64,000 nucleotides of DNA from Adiantum capillus-veneris (Eukaryota > Streptophyta > Polypodiopsida > Polypodiales > Pteridaceae), in contig CM043959.1 in the NCBI GenBank assembly GCA_014529385.2, positions 61,324,753 through 61,388,752 of the forward strand, written 5' to 3'. Made by a program: the position numbers and the translations under genes. Below the pieces are notes generated by a model. It saw only the letters and a list, made by a program, of their open reading frames with translations. It was not told the DNA's origin and did no database searches. This document shows, piece by piece, positions 33,408 to 44,387 of this stretch (within the stretch, counting starts at the first letter, position 1; each line of letters opens with the position of its first letter).

Positions 33408-33830
33408 TCAAGGAAAGAGGATATTATATAAACCGGGTGGCCACCCTAAGGCTAGGCCTCTATCCTCATCATCTAGATAAATAAAATCGTTGTCCGTGAG
33501 GCCATAGTCTTCCTCGGTCTCTATTAGTTCCTCTTCATCATCCTCTTGTGCAAGCATGCTAATCAAGAACCTCGTGATGCGTGGATACTCATCTTGTGCA
33601 AAAGAATAAGCATGTGCCATTGGAGACACATTCGCTACTGGGTAGGGATCACTAGTTAGCCATAGACGTATCAGCCATTCTAACTCCTCAAAATTTCTCT
33701 CACATGCAAGGCTCTCTATCAAATCCCATTTGCAAGAAAGTATAGGGTAGCATACGTAGAACACTTGTTGAAAAGACAAGGGGTACCTTTCATAAAAAAT
33801 AGAAGTGCATGCCTTTGGTGAAGTAGCCAT
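33408..33830 (-). CDS. Extra 3' ORF of element C (unknown function)
   Basis: 140 codons from ATG 33830 (MATSPKACTSIF) to a stop at 33408-33410, fully open. Central part is aromatic-rich with a W-L-I-R-L-W-L stretch, and the C-terminal third is strongly acidic (EDDEEELIETEEDYG, YLDDEDRG). No signal peptide or membrane span is seen, so it does not look like an envelope. The same start (MATSPKACTSIF-x-ERYPLSF) occurs in H at 63902. Sense orientation with the element and a TATA box about 180 bp upstream suggest a separate transcript. Family not recognised. Confidence 0.65.
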   Translation of the reverse strand: MATSPKACTSIFYERYPLSFQQVFYVCYPILSCKWDLIESLACERNFEELEWLIRLWLTSDPYPVANVSPMAHAYSFAQDEYPRITRFLISMLAQEDDEEELIETEEDYGLTDNDFIYLDDEDRGLALGWPPGLYNILFP

Positions 33831-34002
33831 TTCTGACAAGACAGATAGATTTGGTTAGGCCTTTAAAATATAAGAGTTGTTTTTGTGTGTTGCTTGAATT
33901 GACACGGTGAATTTGGACTTATATGTAAGATCTGATAGGGTGCTCTCTCATTGCTAGGCGCTCTTGCTCTTTACTATTTTTGTTTTTCTGTGAGTATAAG
34001 GC

Positions 34003-34013
34003 TATATATATAC
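34003..34013 (-). promoter_or_regulatory. Internal TATA-like box before extra ORF of C
   Basis: TATATATATA run about 175-180 bp upstream of the extra ORF start, at the matching place in H (63721-63730). Promoter role is inferred. Confidence 0.5.
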
Positions 34014-34090
34014 ATTCCCTAAGATCGGAGATTAAGAGGTCAGGGAAAAAGGTTGAGAGGGAAGCAAGTGAATGATGGATGTCCACAAAC

Positions 34091-34105
34091 ACTCCCCCCT
34101 TCCTT
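34091..34105 (-). promoter_or_regulatory. Internal purine tract of C
   Basis: Minus strand aaggaaggggggagtg right after the pol-tail stop, matched in H at 63629-63644. It has the form of a polypurine tract but lies 2 kb from the LTR, so it may prime a second plus strand or be a relic of an older LTR edge. Confidence 0.5.
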
Positions 34106-34112
34106 GGGTAGA

Positions 34113-35837
34113 TCATATCGTTTGAAATGAGCTTGTCACCCTTTGAAACCAATTGTTCCAGTTGGTAATAGGTGAGGATTTTTGCCAATAGTTTTCTATT
34201 ACCCTAGGTGCCTCGTCAAGTTGCAAGGGTGGTAAGGTACTCTCCCATGATTTTATTTGCAACGTTGTTGTAGGTGGTGAACTTACCCCGAAAGGTGCAA
34301 ACTCTTTCGTGCTTGGATGGATATGTACAGTGGTAGGTGGAGGTTGTGTCGAAGCTTCTATTTGCGTATAGGAACTACATGAAGAGCAAGAAGCTTCATT
34401 TGATTTCCGTGTTCCTGAGCTAGGTGGAACAAATCGTTCTTTCTTTGGTACCCAAACTAGCTCTAGAACGGGTGTGTAACATTCCATGATTTTTTCCTTT
34501 CCGCGATTTTCAATTTGTTTTGGAGCCACAGGATTGGGTTTACATGGGCCAGGTGACAGGTAAGAGTACACTTTACGTTTGGGCACCCAGATTTGATCAT
34601 TTCCTTCATAGTATCCTTGGGATTCCAATAGTCGTTTAGGGATCCATCGCAACATTTTCTTACTTTTCTTGGAGCAAGTGGTACGTTTCTTACAAGGCTT
34701 CTGTTTTTTAGCACTAGCTATGGTCACTAAAGAAGCTTTAGGGACCCACTTGTATGTTTTCTTTGTTACCTTAGGATGAGTCTTGTCGAAAGCAATATGC
34801 ATTGCTTGTAGCATATTTAAGGGTACAGGAATTTCATCCCCCTCAGGTGTTACCCAGGTCGTCCCCCTATTTCCCCAAGTGTCTATGGTTGATGCTAGGT
34901 GGACCCAATCCACATTGTCCGACTCATTCATCCCAGGTAGGATATCCATATAAGGAGAATCTTGGCCAATGTCTGTATCCTTCTTACAAGTGTAACAATA
35001 TTGTAGTGGGGCCGAGTGAACTGTGGTGTTAGAGCGATGATCAATAATGGTTTTACTCCCTAAGGGGTGTACCTTACCAGTCACCAAATCCACTCTAAGG
35101 ACAAAGTCTTGGAATTGCAAATAGACATGATTTTTAGACCAATCATGAACCATTTGTGCTTCCCTCATGAATGGTCGTCCTAAAATAATGTCATATGACA
35201 TAAGGTGTTTAGAGAAATCCATTACAATGAACGTATGTCGTACCTTGTGTCCTAGAACTTTGATCTTAAGATCCTTGAGCATCCCCATAGGTTTGGCTAT
35301 GGTACCATTTGCCATCTTTACCACAATGTTAGTAACACTGAGGCGGGGTTTTCCCATGGATTCCCAACAATCTTTTGTAACGATGCTAACTCCCGCACCA
35401 CCATCAAAAATTCCCTTTATAGTTAATCCCTTGGTAGTGATGGGTAGGGTTGCATTAGACTCGTCGCCTTCAAAATACTGCCCTAATTCGTTAATGGGTA
35501 CCTCAATCACAGACTTGTGTCGATCTAAGTCAAGTGATTGCACATGATTTTCCTCATCAATCATAATCGAGTCAGGCCTATTTGGTTGCGCAAAATGCGG
35601 TAATCCCGTTCGTAGCTCTCCGTTAAGGAATGCTCGAAGTGCAAGGAATAACTCAGGATCTCCATACAGCTTTGCTATGATCGTGGTTCGAACCTCAGAA
35701 GACATGAAGTCCACTAGTTTGGCAACATTCATTGGCGTTTTGCAGGGTGTAGGTCCTTGACTAGGAACTGGTGAGGATGGAATCTCATATTCCTCAATGG
35801 GATCAGGTATTTCTTCGTTAAACATCCTTTCCAACAA
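34113..35837 (-). pseudogene. Protease and W-V/I-P-K tail of element C
   Basis: Open frame of 574 codons. Residues 1-110: linker. Then retropepsin: I-K-G-I-F-D-G-G-A-G-V-S-I-V (near codon 170) and I-I-L-G-R-P-F-M-R-E. After TPEGDEIPVP the frame passes directly to the tail: YKWVPKA, LRWIPKR, QIWVPKR, LVWVPKK, and a Ser/Thr-rich end. Where H carries integrase and a second protease, C has only about 20 residues. A 1-base deletion near 35840 puts it out of frame with the upstream gag, though the ORF itself is intact. Confidence 0.8.
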
Positions 35838-37543
35838 GAAAGGTGTATGCTCACTTTCTGATGTCCCGTCCTCACTCCCTCTTGGATGATACTAGATATG
35901 GCTAACGTTCTATGGTTCATGTGGGGTGGATGAACTTGCGTGGGAAACACTGTGTCATGAATTTTGACATGCATGGGTTCTGGTTCTAGTTTCCTTTGAG
36001 TCTCCTCCACTAAACCTCTTAGATGTTTCACCTGCTTAATCTCGTCTATAGGGTTTGGGTACGTCCCAATCTTCTTTTTACGATTTTTCCCTTTTTGCCC
36101 CTGCGGTTTATCTTGGGGGTCTTGGATTGGATTTGGAAACACTTGTGGTGTTTTCAGAGGCTCTTTATGATTTTCTCTTATTCGGTTTTCATTTGGTTCC
36201 ATGTTACGGTTTTCTTTGTCGGTCTTTCCCTTTGTGGTATTGGTTCTAGTCTCCATTGTCTCGATTGAATCTGAATCATCCTCGAGGTCATTCATATACA
36301 CGGGGTCATCTCCTGTTCCTATGTTTGTTTTGGAACTTGGCTTTGAATTTTCCGTATTCTGCGACTTCTTCCTTCGTGTCTTCTTTTTCTTTGCTTGGAT
36401 AACTGACACGGTATCTCTCTCTTCGAGGATATGGCATGGCCCTTGAAGCATGGACCGTGTAATCGCATAAGCGGGTGCGACGGGTGGCATTGGCGATGTC
36501 ACACTAGCAATTTCGACCAAATTCAGGGGTGTGATTTTAGGCGCATTTGGGTTATAGGGGCATTGGGCAATCAAGTGATCTATGCCACAACGATTACATG
36601 TGAGTATTGGCATTGCAGACGTGCTCCCTTGATTCATTTGCATCTGTGCAGCATTCTTTTGCAGCCTAATAGGGCACTCCGCTGCTCGATGTGGTCCACC
36701 ACACTCATAGCATTGAAGAGGTGGCCTCCTAGCCTGGGTGTTGATATTTTGACCTCTGGATGCGAAAGCAGCATCTTGATAAACCGGCTTGACTTGCCCC
36801 CAACAATCTTCCATGTAGTATATAGGACACTCTTCCAATGTATCAAGACCGTAGGCAATACTAGTGTCTATTTCCTCCTCACAGCCATCTACATAAGCAT
36901 TTGATGGCTCGCAACCCACTTGGTTCATAGGGGCGACTCTTGGATGCGGGGGCTGTGGTCCTAGCACAGGAGGTGGTAGCGGTGTAGCTTATACAACATT
37001 TTGAGATCTAGGGACCATGTGTTGCGGTAGTTGCTAAACAGGTGGAGCAGGCATCAATACAGGAGCTCGAGGCGCATTCGTCCAGGCTACAGGTGGTCTA
37101 TTTGCCATCATACATTTGATCATTAAACAATCCTTAGCTTGGTGACCATACCTACCACATGCGTTACAAGTTCCATTAAATTTTACTCTAAACGTAGGGC
37201 ACTCACTAGTGCTATGTGGACCTAAGCAAATGGAACACCATTGTTGCTCCCTTCTTGGATACATGTGACTATTTTGAGGGGGTCGATTATCCTTAAGAGA
37301 CTCTTGGATTGCCTTGGTGAGGTCTGTCAAGAATGTCTCAAATACCTTTGGCTCATTGGCAATGGGCTTTGCAGTCATGGGTTCATACTCAATGGCTTGT
37401 GAGCTAGTGGATCTCGTGTCGGTAGACACCCTCATGCCTGCTATCATCAAGTTGTCTTCCAATTGGATTGCATTGGCAGTGACATCTTCCCAGGTTGTGA
37501 TACCTCTAATCACTAGTCCATTATAGATTCCTTCATTACTCAA
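35729..37543 (-). pseudogene. Zinc-knuckle region of gag, element C
   Basis: Same frame from 37543 to about 35830, with stops near 37033 and 36990. Four knuckles: CSICLGPHSTSEC, CNACGRYGHQAKDC, CYECGGPHRAAEC and CNRCGIDHLIAQC. Only the second has the standard C-x2-C-x4-H-x4-C spacing; the other three have x3. They are followed by Lys/Glu-rich linkers. RNA binding is the expected role. Confidence 0.8.
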
Positions 37544-39291
37544 CCCTCGATGAATCGATCAAGCAGTTGGTTATTGTTGAAGCGCTCATTTACAGGGCAG
37601 TGAGAGTTTAAGTGCTTTAGACGACTAATGAAGTCCCTTACTGACTCTCCTTCCTTACGTTCGGCCTTCTGTAGCTGAGATGCTACACCCCAAAGCACAC
37701 CTTCTCGTATGTACTCCTTTAGAAACAACCTTCGAAGGGTAGGGTAGATTGTTTTCTCGTCCACCCTTAGGGTCCTATACCAATCGCCAGCCTTCCCACT
37801 TAATGTCAAGCTTAAGGCATTGCACTTATGTAGTTCGTTGCGTTCCCGTAAGGAATCACATACTTGGTCAAACACTTCAATGTGTTTCCTAACATCTTCG
37901 TCCCCATTGAATTTTTGCATGAGTTTGGCAATTTGTACTGCCTTACTTCTAGGCTCTCTATCAGATGCGTGACGCATATTTTCCGCGATAGATCGACCTA
38001 TGGTTTGAGCAAACGCTGCCAAGTCACCTATGTGAGGAGGCAGGGCCGGTGGAGGTACTCTTGGAATCATATGTGGGAGAGGGACGTGTACCGGTCTTGG
38101 CATATGTGTGGATGATGCAGGATATGGAACATAACCGGGCATAGGTCCACTCGGATAAGGGCTAGGGAGTGGCACTCGAGGAGCATAAGCAAGTGGTACT
38201 ATTGGAGGTGTGGGGGCCATGTGTGCATAAGGGGCTAGAGGCACATATGGTCGAGGCCCCATATTAGGTACTACGACACTAGGTAGTGGCACTGCGCTAA
38301 CCGTAGATGTCATCGGTACATTCTCTGTCAGGCTTATCCCTGGAGTGAGCACTGTGTTTTCCTTAATAGAGGGTTGAGCCAAGTTAGGGAAGCTAAAGTT
38401 TTCGCTCGGAGGCTCAAATTGCATAGAGACCCCAGGTGAAATGACGTAAGATGGGTCCATGGGGCTCATTAGAGGAGTCTCCATTTGTGATAGAGTAGGC
38501 TGTTGAGCCTTGCTCGTATCCAGAAATCTCATGGGGCCAGTTGAGAGTATATTTACCCCTCGGTTTTGCCTTTCTGATTGAATAATGCCATGGATAACAT
38601 TACAGATCATTTTCTGTTGATCTTCGATGCTCGTGGCACTAGAGGTGGATTGTACAATCTCTATCCATCCTACATGGTAGGCGTGGCCAGAGTGTAGATC
38701 CGTCAACACCTCAGTGTGGAGGTCGTATGTCCAATGATCATTAATGAACAATCCTTGTAGAGTCGACGTGTTAACGGTTTCTTGTGAGGTAGAAGCAATG
38801 TTGCTCCCCGTGGTTTTACTTGTCACCAACGGTACTCTAGAGGGAACTTCTGAAGGAGGCAGCTCAACAGGGCCTTCTTGGTAAGAAGTTGGTAGGATAT
38901 CCACATGGACACTCTTTGGGGGTGTGGGGTCCACGTGCGATGTGAATGGAGAGTCCACTTCCCCACCCCCTTCATGTGCTTCATTTGCATCAGGTTCCGA
39001 GCGAGTAGCTCTACCTAATGTTTCCATGAAACGGCTAAACATACTAGTACTAGGCTGTGGAGCTTCGAGAGGTGCATGGCCTTCTCTCTCAATGTTTTGG
39101 GTAGGGTATGCTTCCATGATTTCTGAGTCGGAGGAGGAATCAGTAGCGGCTATTTTAGGGTCTTGGGTGGTGCTACCTTGTGTCCCCGCTGAGGGTCTAG
39201 AGCTTATCGTGGATGGGTAATGGGTGTCCGTATGAACAGAGGCACCCTCAATATGCTCGTGTTCTAGCACCCGCCCAGAGCGTAAGTGCAT
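37540..39291 (-). pseudogene. gag: gag N-terminal and capsid part, element C
   Basis: 583 open codons from ATG 39291 (MHLRSGRVLEHEH). Ser/Thr/Pro-rich first half, a proline-rich middle (PYPSGPMPGYVPYPAS), then the retrotransposon gag domain: IAKLMQKFNGDEDVRKHIEVF, SGKAGDWYRTL, LKEYIREGVLWGVASQ, ESVRDFISRLKHL. Compared with H, a single missing base after RFI near 37545 causes the frameshift into the zinc-knuckle part. Confidence 0.85.
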
Positions 39292-40327
39292 GTGCTTTTG
39301 ATACCCTAAGGTGTCAAAAAGCTGCTCTAGGAGGCTTTGTGACTAGTTTTTAGCGTGTTTTTTGTTTGTTTTTTTGCTAGATTTTTTAGAGCGTGTCGTG
39401 GAATGGGCCGTGTGATAGCTCGAAACGAGCGTATCAGTCAGAGGGTCGTGCCGTGCTTTACAGCCCTCCGTTTGGTCACTCTATGCCCTCGGAATCCCTA
39501 AAACTGTCAATTTTCAGTAGGGAACTAGGCCCAAACTAGAAAGTCTAAGGGTGCAAGTGGGAAGAGAAAGGAGGAGATTGGAGGACTTGTCCCACATGCT
39601 CTCATTCTCTCTTGAGGGAGTAGGGTATATATATAAGAGTGAGTCTAATATATATCATAAGACTGAGGGCTTGGGCTTGGGCTTGGGAAAATGATCCCGA
39701 TCCCGATCTATCTTTTATACAAACCAACCCGTCCGTTTTAAGAGTCACGTTTTTTATTTTCAAAAAATTTCACCGCTCGCTCACTCGCGTTTTTATTTTC
39801 CGAATTTTTTAATTCTTTTTTTTAATAAATTCTTTTTTCCAGAAATTTAATTTTTTTTTAAAAAAAAACTTTTTTTTTTTTGATGCAGAAAATACAGAAA
39901 TTGAAAACGCAGAAATTGAAAATGCAGAAATGCAGAAAATTGAAAAAACGCAGATATGCAAAATTTTGCAGAAATTGAAAATGCAGAAAACGCAGAAATT
40001 GAAAATGCAGAAATGCAGAAAATTGCAGAAATTGAAAACGCCGAACTTGAAAATGCAGAAATTGCAGAAAATTGAAAAAACGCAGAAATGCAGAAAATTG
40101 CAGAAATTGAAAACGCCGAACTTAAAAATGCAGAAATTGCAGAACTTGAAAATGCAGAAATTGCAGAAATTGAAAAAACGCAGATAATAGCAGAAATTGA
40201 AACTTGACAGCAAATGCAGAAAACGCAAAAAACAGAAATCTCCACACACTCCTTCCCTGCCTTTCCTATGATAGAAATTGCACCACAAGGAAGCGTAAAG
40301 TGCTAACCGAGCTTAGTGTAGGGCATA
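39292..40327 (-). other. Leader of element C with expanded repeat
   Basis: About 1 kb between primer site and gag. 39885-40205 is a degenerate tandem repeat of gcagaaattgaaaat-type units; in H the same place has only a few units. A (GGGCTT)3 run lies at 39665-39690. The long Phe-rich or Lys-rich ORFs here are repeat shadows. Confidence 0.8.
39885..40205. repeat. Degenerate minisatellite in C leader
   Basis: Units of roughly 15 bp, gcagaaattgaaaat, with variants (gcagaaatgcagaaaattg, aaaacgccgaacttg), repeated over about 320 bp, arranged in longer blocks that themselves repeat. Confidence 0.9.
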
Positions 40328-40345
40328 TCCCCGGCAGCGGCGCCA
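40328..40345 (-). promoter_or_regulatory. Primer-binding site of element C, tRNA-Asp type
   Basis: Minus strand TGGCGCCGCTGCCGGGGA, one base from the plant tRNA-Asp-type site TGGCGCCGTTGCCGGGGA known from Athila-like elements. Four bases from the LTR edge. Confidence 0.8.
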
Positions 40346-40349
40346 AAAA

Positions 40350-40594
40350 TGTGCGCTCCTTGCCGCACTGTCGAAGCAAGGGACTTGCCAATACACCGTG
40401 TGCGAGCCACAAACGGCTCCAAGAACACAACAAGCCTAAACTAGCAAGCTCAAGAGAACAAAGGGTGTGTCACTCACCGCTCTACGCTCGCCTTCGTGGT
40501 GGATTCCTCGTCGCGATGAAGAAGAAGCTGCAGTCGTGCCGCGCTCAACCGCTTCGCTGCCGTCGTGCCTTCGTAATGCTCGATCGCACACACA

Positions 40595-40630
<36 letters not shown>

Positions 40631-40925
40631 AGGAGGTGAAGAAGAAGAAGATGGAGATGGAGCAAGAGCACTCTTCTATTGCACAAATGAGAGAATGAGT
40701 AAAAATTAGGTTTAGTTGGCTTTTATAGGAGCTCACCCCATTCACACTTGGGCGCCCATGCTTAGCCAACTAATCCCTTGAATGTCCAAGTTAAAGTGCG
40801 CCTCTCATCGGCGATCACTCCTACCCTTTTCCTATTGGTCCGACAAGCCCGGTACATGACTCTAAATAATACATAATACACGTCCATCGTAGGTGATGGG
40901 TGTCCGTGAGCCGTGAGGGTTAACA
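40350..40925 (-). repeat. 5' LTR of element C
   Basis: 576 bp, minus-strand start TGTTAACCC and end GCGCACA, matching 31488-32061. Short (CT)n(CA)n tract near 40600-40630. Confidence 0.95.
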
Positions 40926-40930
40926 ATAAC

Positions 40931-41134
40931 GCACCAACCTCTTTTTCGTTAAAGTTTATACAACACATCCATGTAAATATATATATAGATAAAAAAATAT
41001 TCTACCAACAGAAGATTGTATATGTGTTTGGTGATGTGGTGCTAAGAGAGCTCCGTAGCTCCCCAAACCCTATTATCCTCCCTATGTTGGATTACCACCA
41101 CTCTTTCAATGTTTCTATTTTTATCCTATTTTAA
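40931..41134 (+). CDS. Conserved small upstream ORF of element B (split by C)
   Basis: Reading across the C insertion, the ORF begins ATG-GAT-AAC at 31479-31487 and continues at 40931 (APTSFSLKF), giving about 71 codons to the stop at 41132-41134. Core IHVNIYI, IFYQQKIVYVFG and end HSFNVSIFILF-stop match the D copy closely. C landed right after codon 3. Without C the frame is open. Confidence 0.6.
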   Translation, partial: APTSFSLKFIQHIHVNIYIDKKIFYQQKIVYVFGDVVLRELRSSPNPIILPMLDYHHSFNVSIFILF

Positions 41135-41190
41135 TCTATCCACCCAACCCTGTAAGAAAGCTGCTATAAGCCGTTGAGTCATTTGTGGTA

Positions 41191-41214
41191 TATATATATA
41201 TATATATATATATA
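41191..41214. repeat. (TA)n microsatellite
   Basis: About 12 TA pairs just before the gag relic of B. Confidence 0.9.
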
Positions 41215-41239
41215 AAGGTTTGAAATTTTCAGCTCATTG

Positions 41240-42430
41240 AGTTACTACCATGGAAAGAGAGAGAAGACATCAACGTGGACTTTTTGGATGACTTTGGCAT
41301 CGCTTGTGTGGTTTCCAACAAGGATGATGATGCCTCAAAACTATGAATTTTTTCTCTATTGAATAAAGTAGAGGCCAAGGCTTGGTACAATGCTTTACCC
41401 CAAGCTACCAAGAATACATTGGGCATACTACGTGATAACTTTTTGAAGAGGTTTGGTGGAGGCACAGCCTCCAAAACCTTATGGCAACTGCTAACAAAGT
41501 TAAAGGAGTGAGGTCTACTAAAGTATGCCACTTACGAATCCAAGTTTGTGGATTTGTGGGAGCAATGGGCTGACTCACTGCAGGAAGATGAAGGAGCGTA
41601 GAATTTCTTGAAGAAGGACCGTACTTTCATTGATGGCGTGTGGTTGCCGCTTAAAGAGAAGGTGAAGGGAAGATTCCCTGCAGCGTATAAGTTTGCAGTG
41701 GAAGTAGCCTGCCTTAAAGACAAGAAGGTGCACATGAAAGCAAGAGTCAACGAGTCAGAGGAATTGATCTCAGTCTGACTAACCCCAGTGATGACTGCAA
41801 CAACCACTCAGAGAACCCAACCACAAGAAGCATCATCAAAAGAGCAGCAAGATCTATTGAGTCGCATCACTACTCAGCTTGAAATTCTATCCGTGCATCT
41901 CATGCAGCAAGGGCATGCACCCATAAGAAATACAGAGCAAGGAAGAGGACAACGAAGGCAAAACCAGGAATACCACTACTACAATTGTGGGGAGGATGCC
42001 CATGGCATGTATTACTGCCCACATCCAAGAAGGTAGAGCTTCAATAGACGAGGAAGATAGAATCAGATCTCTCCAACAAGGACAAGACCACCACCATCGA
42101 GGCAACTAGGGCCGATTCCACTAGTCCAAATCCTTTGACCACCCGTACAACCACCACCACCACCACAACCTCTCATTCCACCACTACCTCCACCACTTGC
42201 TGGAAACCAAGCAATGAGTGTCATTAGCTTGAAAGTTAAAGGGAAGGCAAAGGTAGAAGAGCCGGTCAAAGAGAAGAACAAAGGAAAAGGAAAAGTAGAG
42301 GAGGTGGATTCCATGGGAGTGAAGCGTGCCTGGCATGGAAGCCTCTCAATGGTAGGAGAAGAAGAAAGGAAAAGGCGAGTCTAGCAAGCATGCATCTAAG
42401 CCTTGGCGGAAGATCGACACTGTGGATTTT
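41240..42430 (+). pseudogene. gag: gag relic of element B
   Basis: Same wording as A gag with many stops: DFLDDFGIACVVSNKDDDAS, WYNALPQATKN, RFGGGTASKTLW, YATYESKFVDLWEQWADSL, VKGRFPAAYKFAVEVACLKD. The knuckle reads Y-x2-C-x4-H-x4-C, so the first Cys is lost, whereas A lost the second. Pro-rich and Lys-rich linkers follow and decay into noise near 42430. Confidence 0.85.
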
Positions 42431-42439
42431 TCACTAGAG

Positions 42440-43060
42440 ATAATGATCCCCATCTTTGTAGGAAGATCTCCATCAAGCCTATCCCAAATTTATGGATTTG
42501 AACTTTAGGTTTATGAGGGCTTGTCTATTCTGACACTATTCAATGCAAAAAAGCATGATGAAATGGCTAGAGAAGAGATTTTCTCCTTCCACTTGGAGGA
42601 TCAAGTGGTCAGGATCCAATGAAATTTTATTCTTTGATGTGAGAGAGTATGAAGGTTTAAAACTAAATATGAAGAGACTCAAATGGGCCGAAGATCTTCA
42701 AGTGATTGAAGTATACTTTTTCATTCGGACAGAGAATTTAGAGGAAACCCTTGTAATAGACGATGTCCAAGTATCAACAAAATAGTGGGTGTTTGATCAG
42801 GTGTCTAAAGTAATATACCCAGGTAGATTTAGGCCGATGGAATTTGTTCTTCTCAGTCTCAGATTAGCAATAGAGCATAATCATTAGATTATAACTCAAC
42901 TCCGATAAAGAGATTAGATGAGCTACTAAAGCTAGATGAAATCAAATAGAAAGCAATGTTGGAGCAAGAGGGGGTCCATCAAAGAAGGTAATGATTGGCA
43001 TGATTGCAAATTGAAGATGTGGAAGTTTCAAAAAGAAGATATGGATTTATTGTAACAAAC
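42440..43060 (+). other. Degraded B interior, no domain recognised
   Basis: The ORF at 42543-42785 is open but not recognised. No RT motif seen. Confidence 0.35.
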
Positions 43061-43061
43061 A

Positions 43062-43270
43062 AATTTAGGACCTAAGAAACCTAATCTGAATTTAGCTTGG
43101 TCAGGAACTTATGAGGTCAATTGGTCTTTTCAAATGGGACATACAAATTTAAGGATCCATCTTGACTAATGTTATTTGATGTATAAAATGGAGCCAAGAT
43201 ATTCATCATCATCACCAAAAAAATCTCCACCACAACCAAGTGTGTTATCAGATACATCACTCAAAAGTTG
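43062..43270 (+). pseudogene. Integrase C-terminal tail relic, probably of B
   Basis: Reads GPKKPNLNLAWSGTYEV, GHTNLRIHL, stop, YKMEPRYSSSSPKKSPPQPS. The G-P-x-K...W-x-G-x-Y pattern is that of the Ty3/gypsy integrase GPY/F module. Same strand and order as B. Confidence 0.55.
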
Positions 43271-43463
43271 AGCTGTGAACACTTTTTTAATAGGACCTGA
43301 GATGAGGAAAGAGAATACGCACCTAGAAATCATGAGACATGGAATTCAAAAAAATAATATGAAGAGATAGAAATGTCCAAAAGGACTAGAGCACCAAATT
43401 CTAAAAAGGATAATAGTAACTAGTAGCGCAATAGAAACAAAATATTTTTGAGAGGCCGGTAAT

Positions 43464-43522
43464 GACTACAAGGACTAGTGAATTGATGTAGGACATGTCA
43501 CTAATGGTTGTTCTATCCCCAA
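43464..43522. repeat. Flanking repeat left of element F
   Basis: About 59 bp (from gactacaaggactagtgaat to ctatccccaa) matching 48971-49027 on the far side of F at about three positions in four. Confidence 0.65.
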
Positions 43523-43534
43523 AGTAATGATTGC

Positions 43535-43551
43535 AAGTGAAGTGCACGTGC

Positions 43552-43604
<53 letters not shown>

Positions 43605-43774
43605 GAAATGGAGAAGAGAGAAGAAGAGAGGAGACACAGATTTGGGTGGAATCCAAACAAAATAGTGTTAGGATTATGAGTCCTTATTGTTTTATGTAGA
43701 ATGAGTGGTCAGCATTATTTTTCGGTTAGTCTTCGGTCGCCCAACACCTAGGTGCGGCACATTGGGATTTACCA
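43535..43774 (-). repeat. 3' LTR of F
   Basis: About 240 bp matching 48753-48963, longer because of a (TG)n expansion at 43554-43602. Minus-strand start TGGTAAATCCC. Confidence 0.75.
43554..43602. repeat. (TG)n microsatellite in F 3' LTR
   Basis: About 24 TG pairs; the 5' LTR has only a few at the same point. Confidence 0.95.
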
Positions 43775-43889
43775 CTTAAAGGACAATGTGCCTTTAAGCT
43801 AGAGTAACAATGTATATACACATACAATACAGGCAGACAATGACCATGATCATCTACCCAATGCACATGAGTGCCCAACAATGAGTGCC

Positions 43890-44205
43890 CGATGCGCATG
43901 AGTGCCCGACAATGTGCAAACGGCTCTAAAGGTAAGCCCTTTGTTAGAAGATTAGCAGGATTCTCAGTAGTGTGAATCTTGGAAAGCTGCACTTGTGTGT
44001 CCTCAACCACCTCACAAATGAAGTGATACTTCACATGCACATGCTTTGTCTTTGCATGAAACGCTGGATTCTTTTCCAATTGTATAGCACTTTGGCTATC
44101 ACAATGTAACACAGGAATATCAACATTGATTCCCAAGTCTCCCACTAGCCGATTAAGCCATATAGCTTCCTTGCATGCTTCTGAAGCTACAACGTATTCA
44201 ACCAT
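43890..44205 (-). pseudogene. Copia RNase H, element F
   Basis: EYVVASEACKEAIWLNRL, CDSQSAIQLEKNPAFHAKTK and NPANLLTKGLP are the classic copia RNase H blocks; the usual E-A-E-Y has become M-V-E-Y here. It runs into the 3' LTR. Confidence 0.88.
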
Positions 44206-44387
44206 CTATAGATGCAATCATGTCAGCAAGATCGCCATGAAACTGCACCTCCATTGAATTCAAAAACATAGTGTAAAGTGGAACTTCTCTTGTCCAAGTC
44301 TCTTGCATAATCTGCATCTGTAAAACCCATTACATATGCTTCCTTTCTTCCAAAGAAAATTCACATGTCTTTTGTACCATTCAAATA

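Larger units (their letters stand above)
31488..40925 (-). mobile_element. Element C: gag-protease element with extra 3' ORF
   Basis: Complete minus-strand LTR element, about 9.4 kb, flanked by exact 5-bp duplications ATAAC (31483-31487 and 40926-40930). LTRs of about 575 bp differ at roughly eight positions by eye, so it is young. Coding order in minus sense: gag with four zinc knuckles, protease, W-V/I-P-K tail, purine tract, TATA box, extra ORF, 3' LTR. No RT, RNase H or integrase anywhere. Same family as H. Confidence 0.93.
30601..43270 (+). mobile_element. Element B body: Tat-like, split by C, 3' end lost
   Basis: Leader and start of the small ORF at 30601-31487, interruption by C, then continuation at 40931: small ORF, gag relic (41240-42430), degraded DNA and an integrase-tail relic at about 43065-43270. 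No 3' LTR is found. RT and RNase H are not recognisable between 42430 and 43060, so an internal deletion is likely. Confidence 0.7.

Noticed and set aside
33408-33830. Envelope gene
   Set aside because: No signal peptide, membrane span or cleavage site; acidic soluble-looking protein.
36023-36904. Plus-strand hydrophobic ORFs that look like membrane proteins
   Set aside because: Antisense of the C gag linker; the same shadows appear reversed in H at 59320-60244.
39809-40288. Long Phe/Cys-rich minus-strand ORF and overlapping Lys/Gln-rich plus-strand ORF
   Set aside because: Translation of the gcagaaattgaaaat minisatellite in the C leader; open on both strands because of the repeat, not coding.
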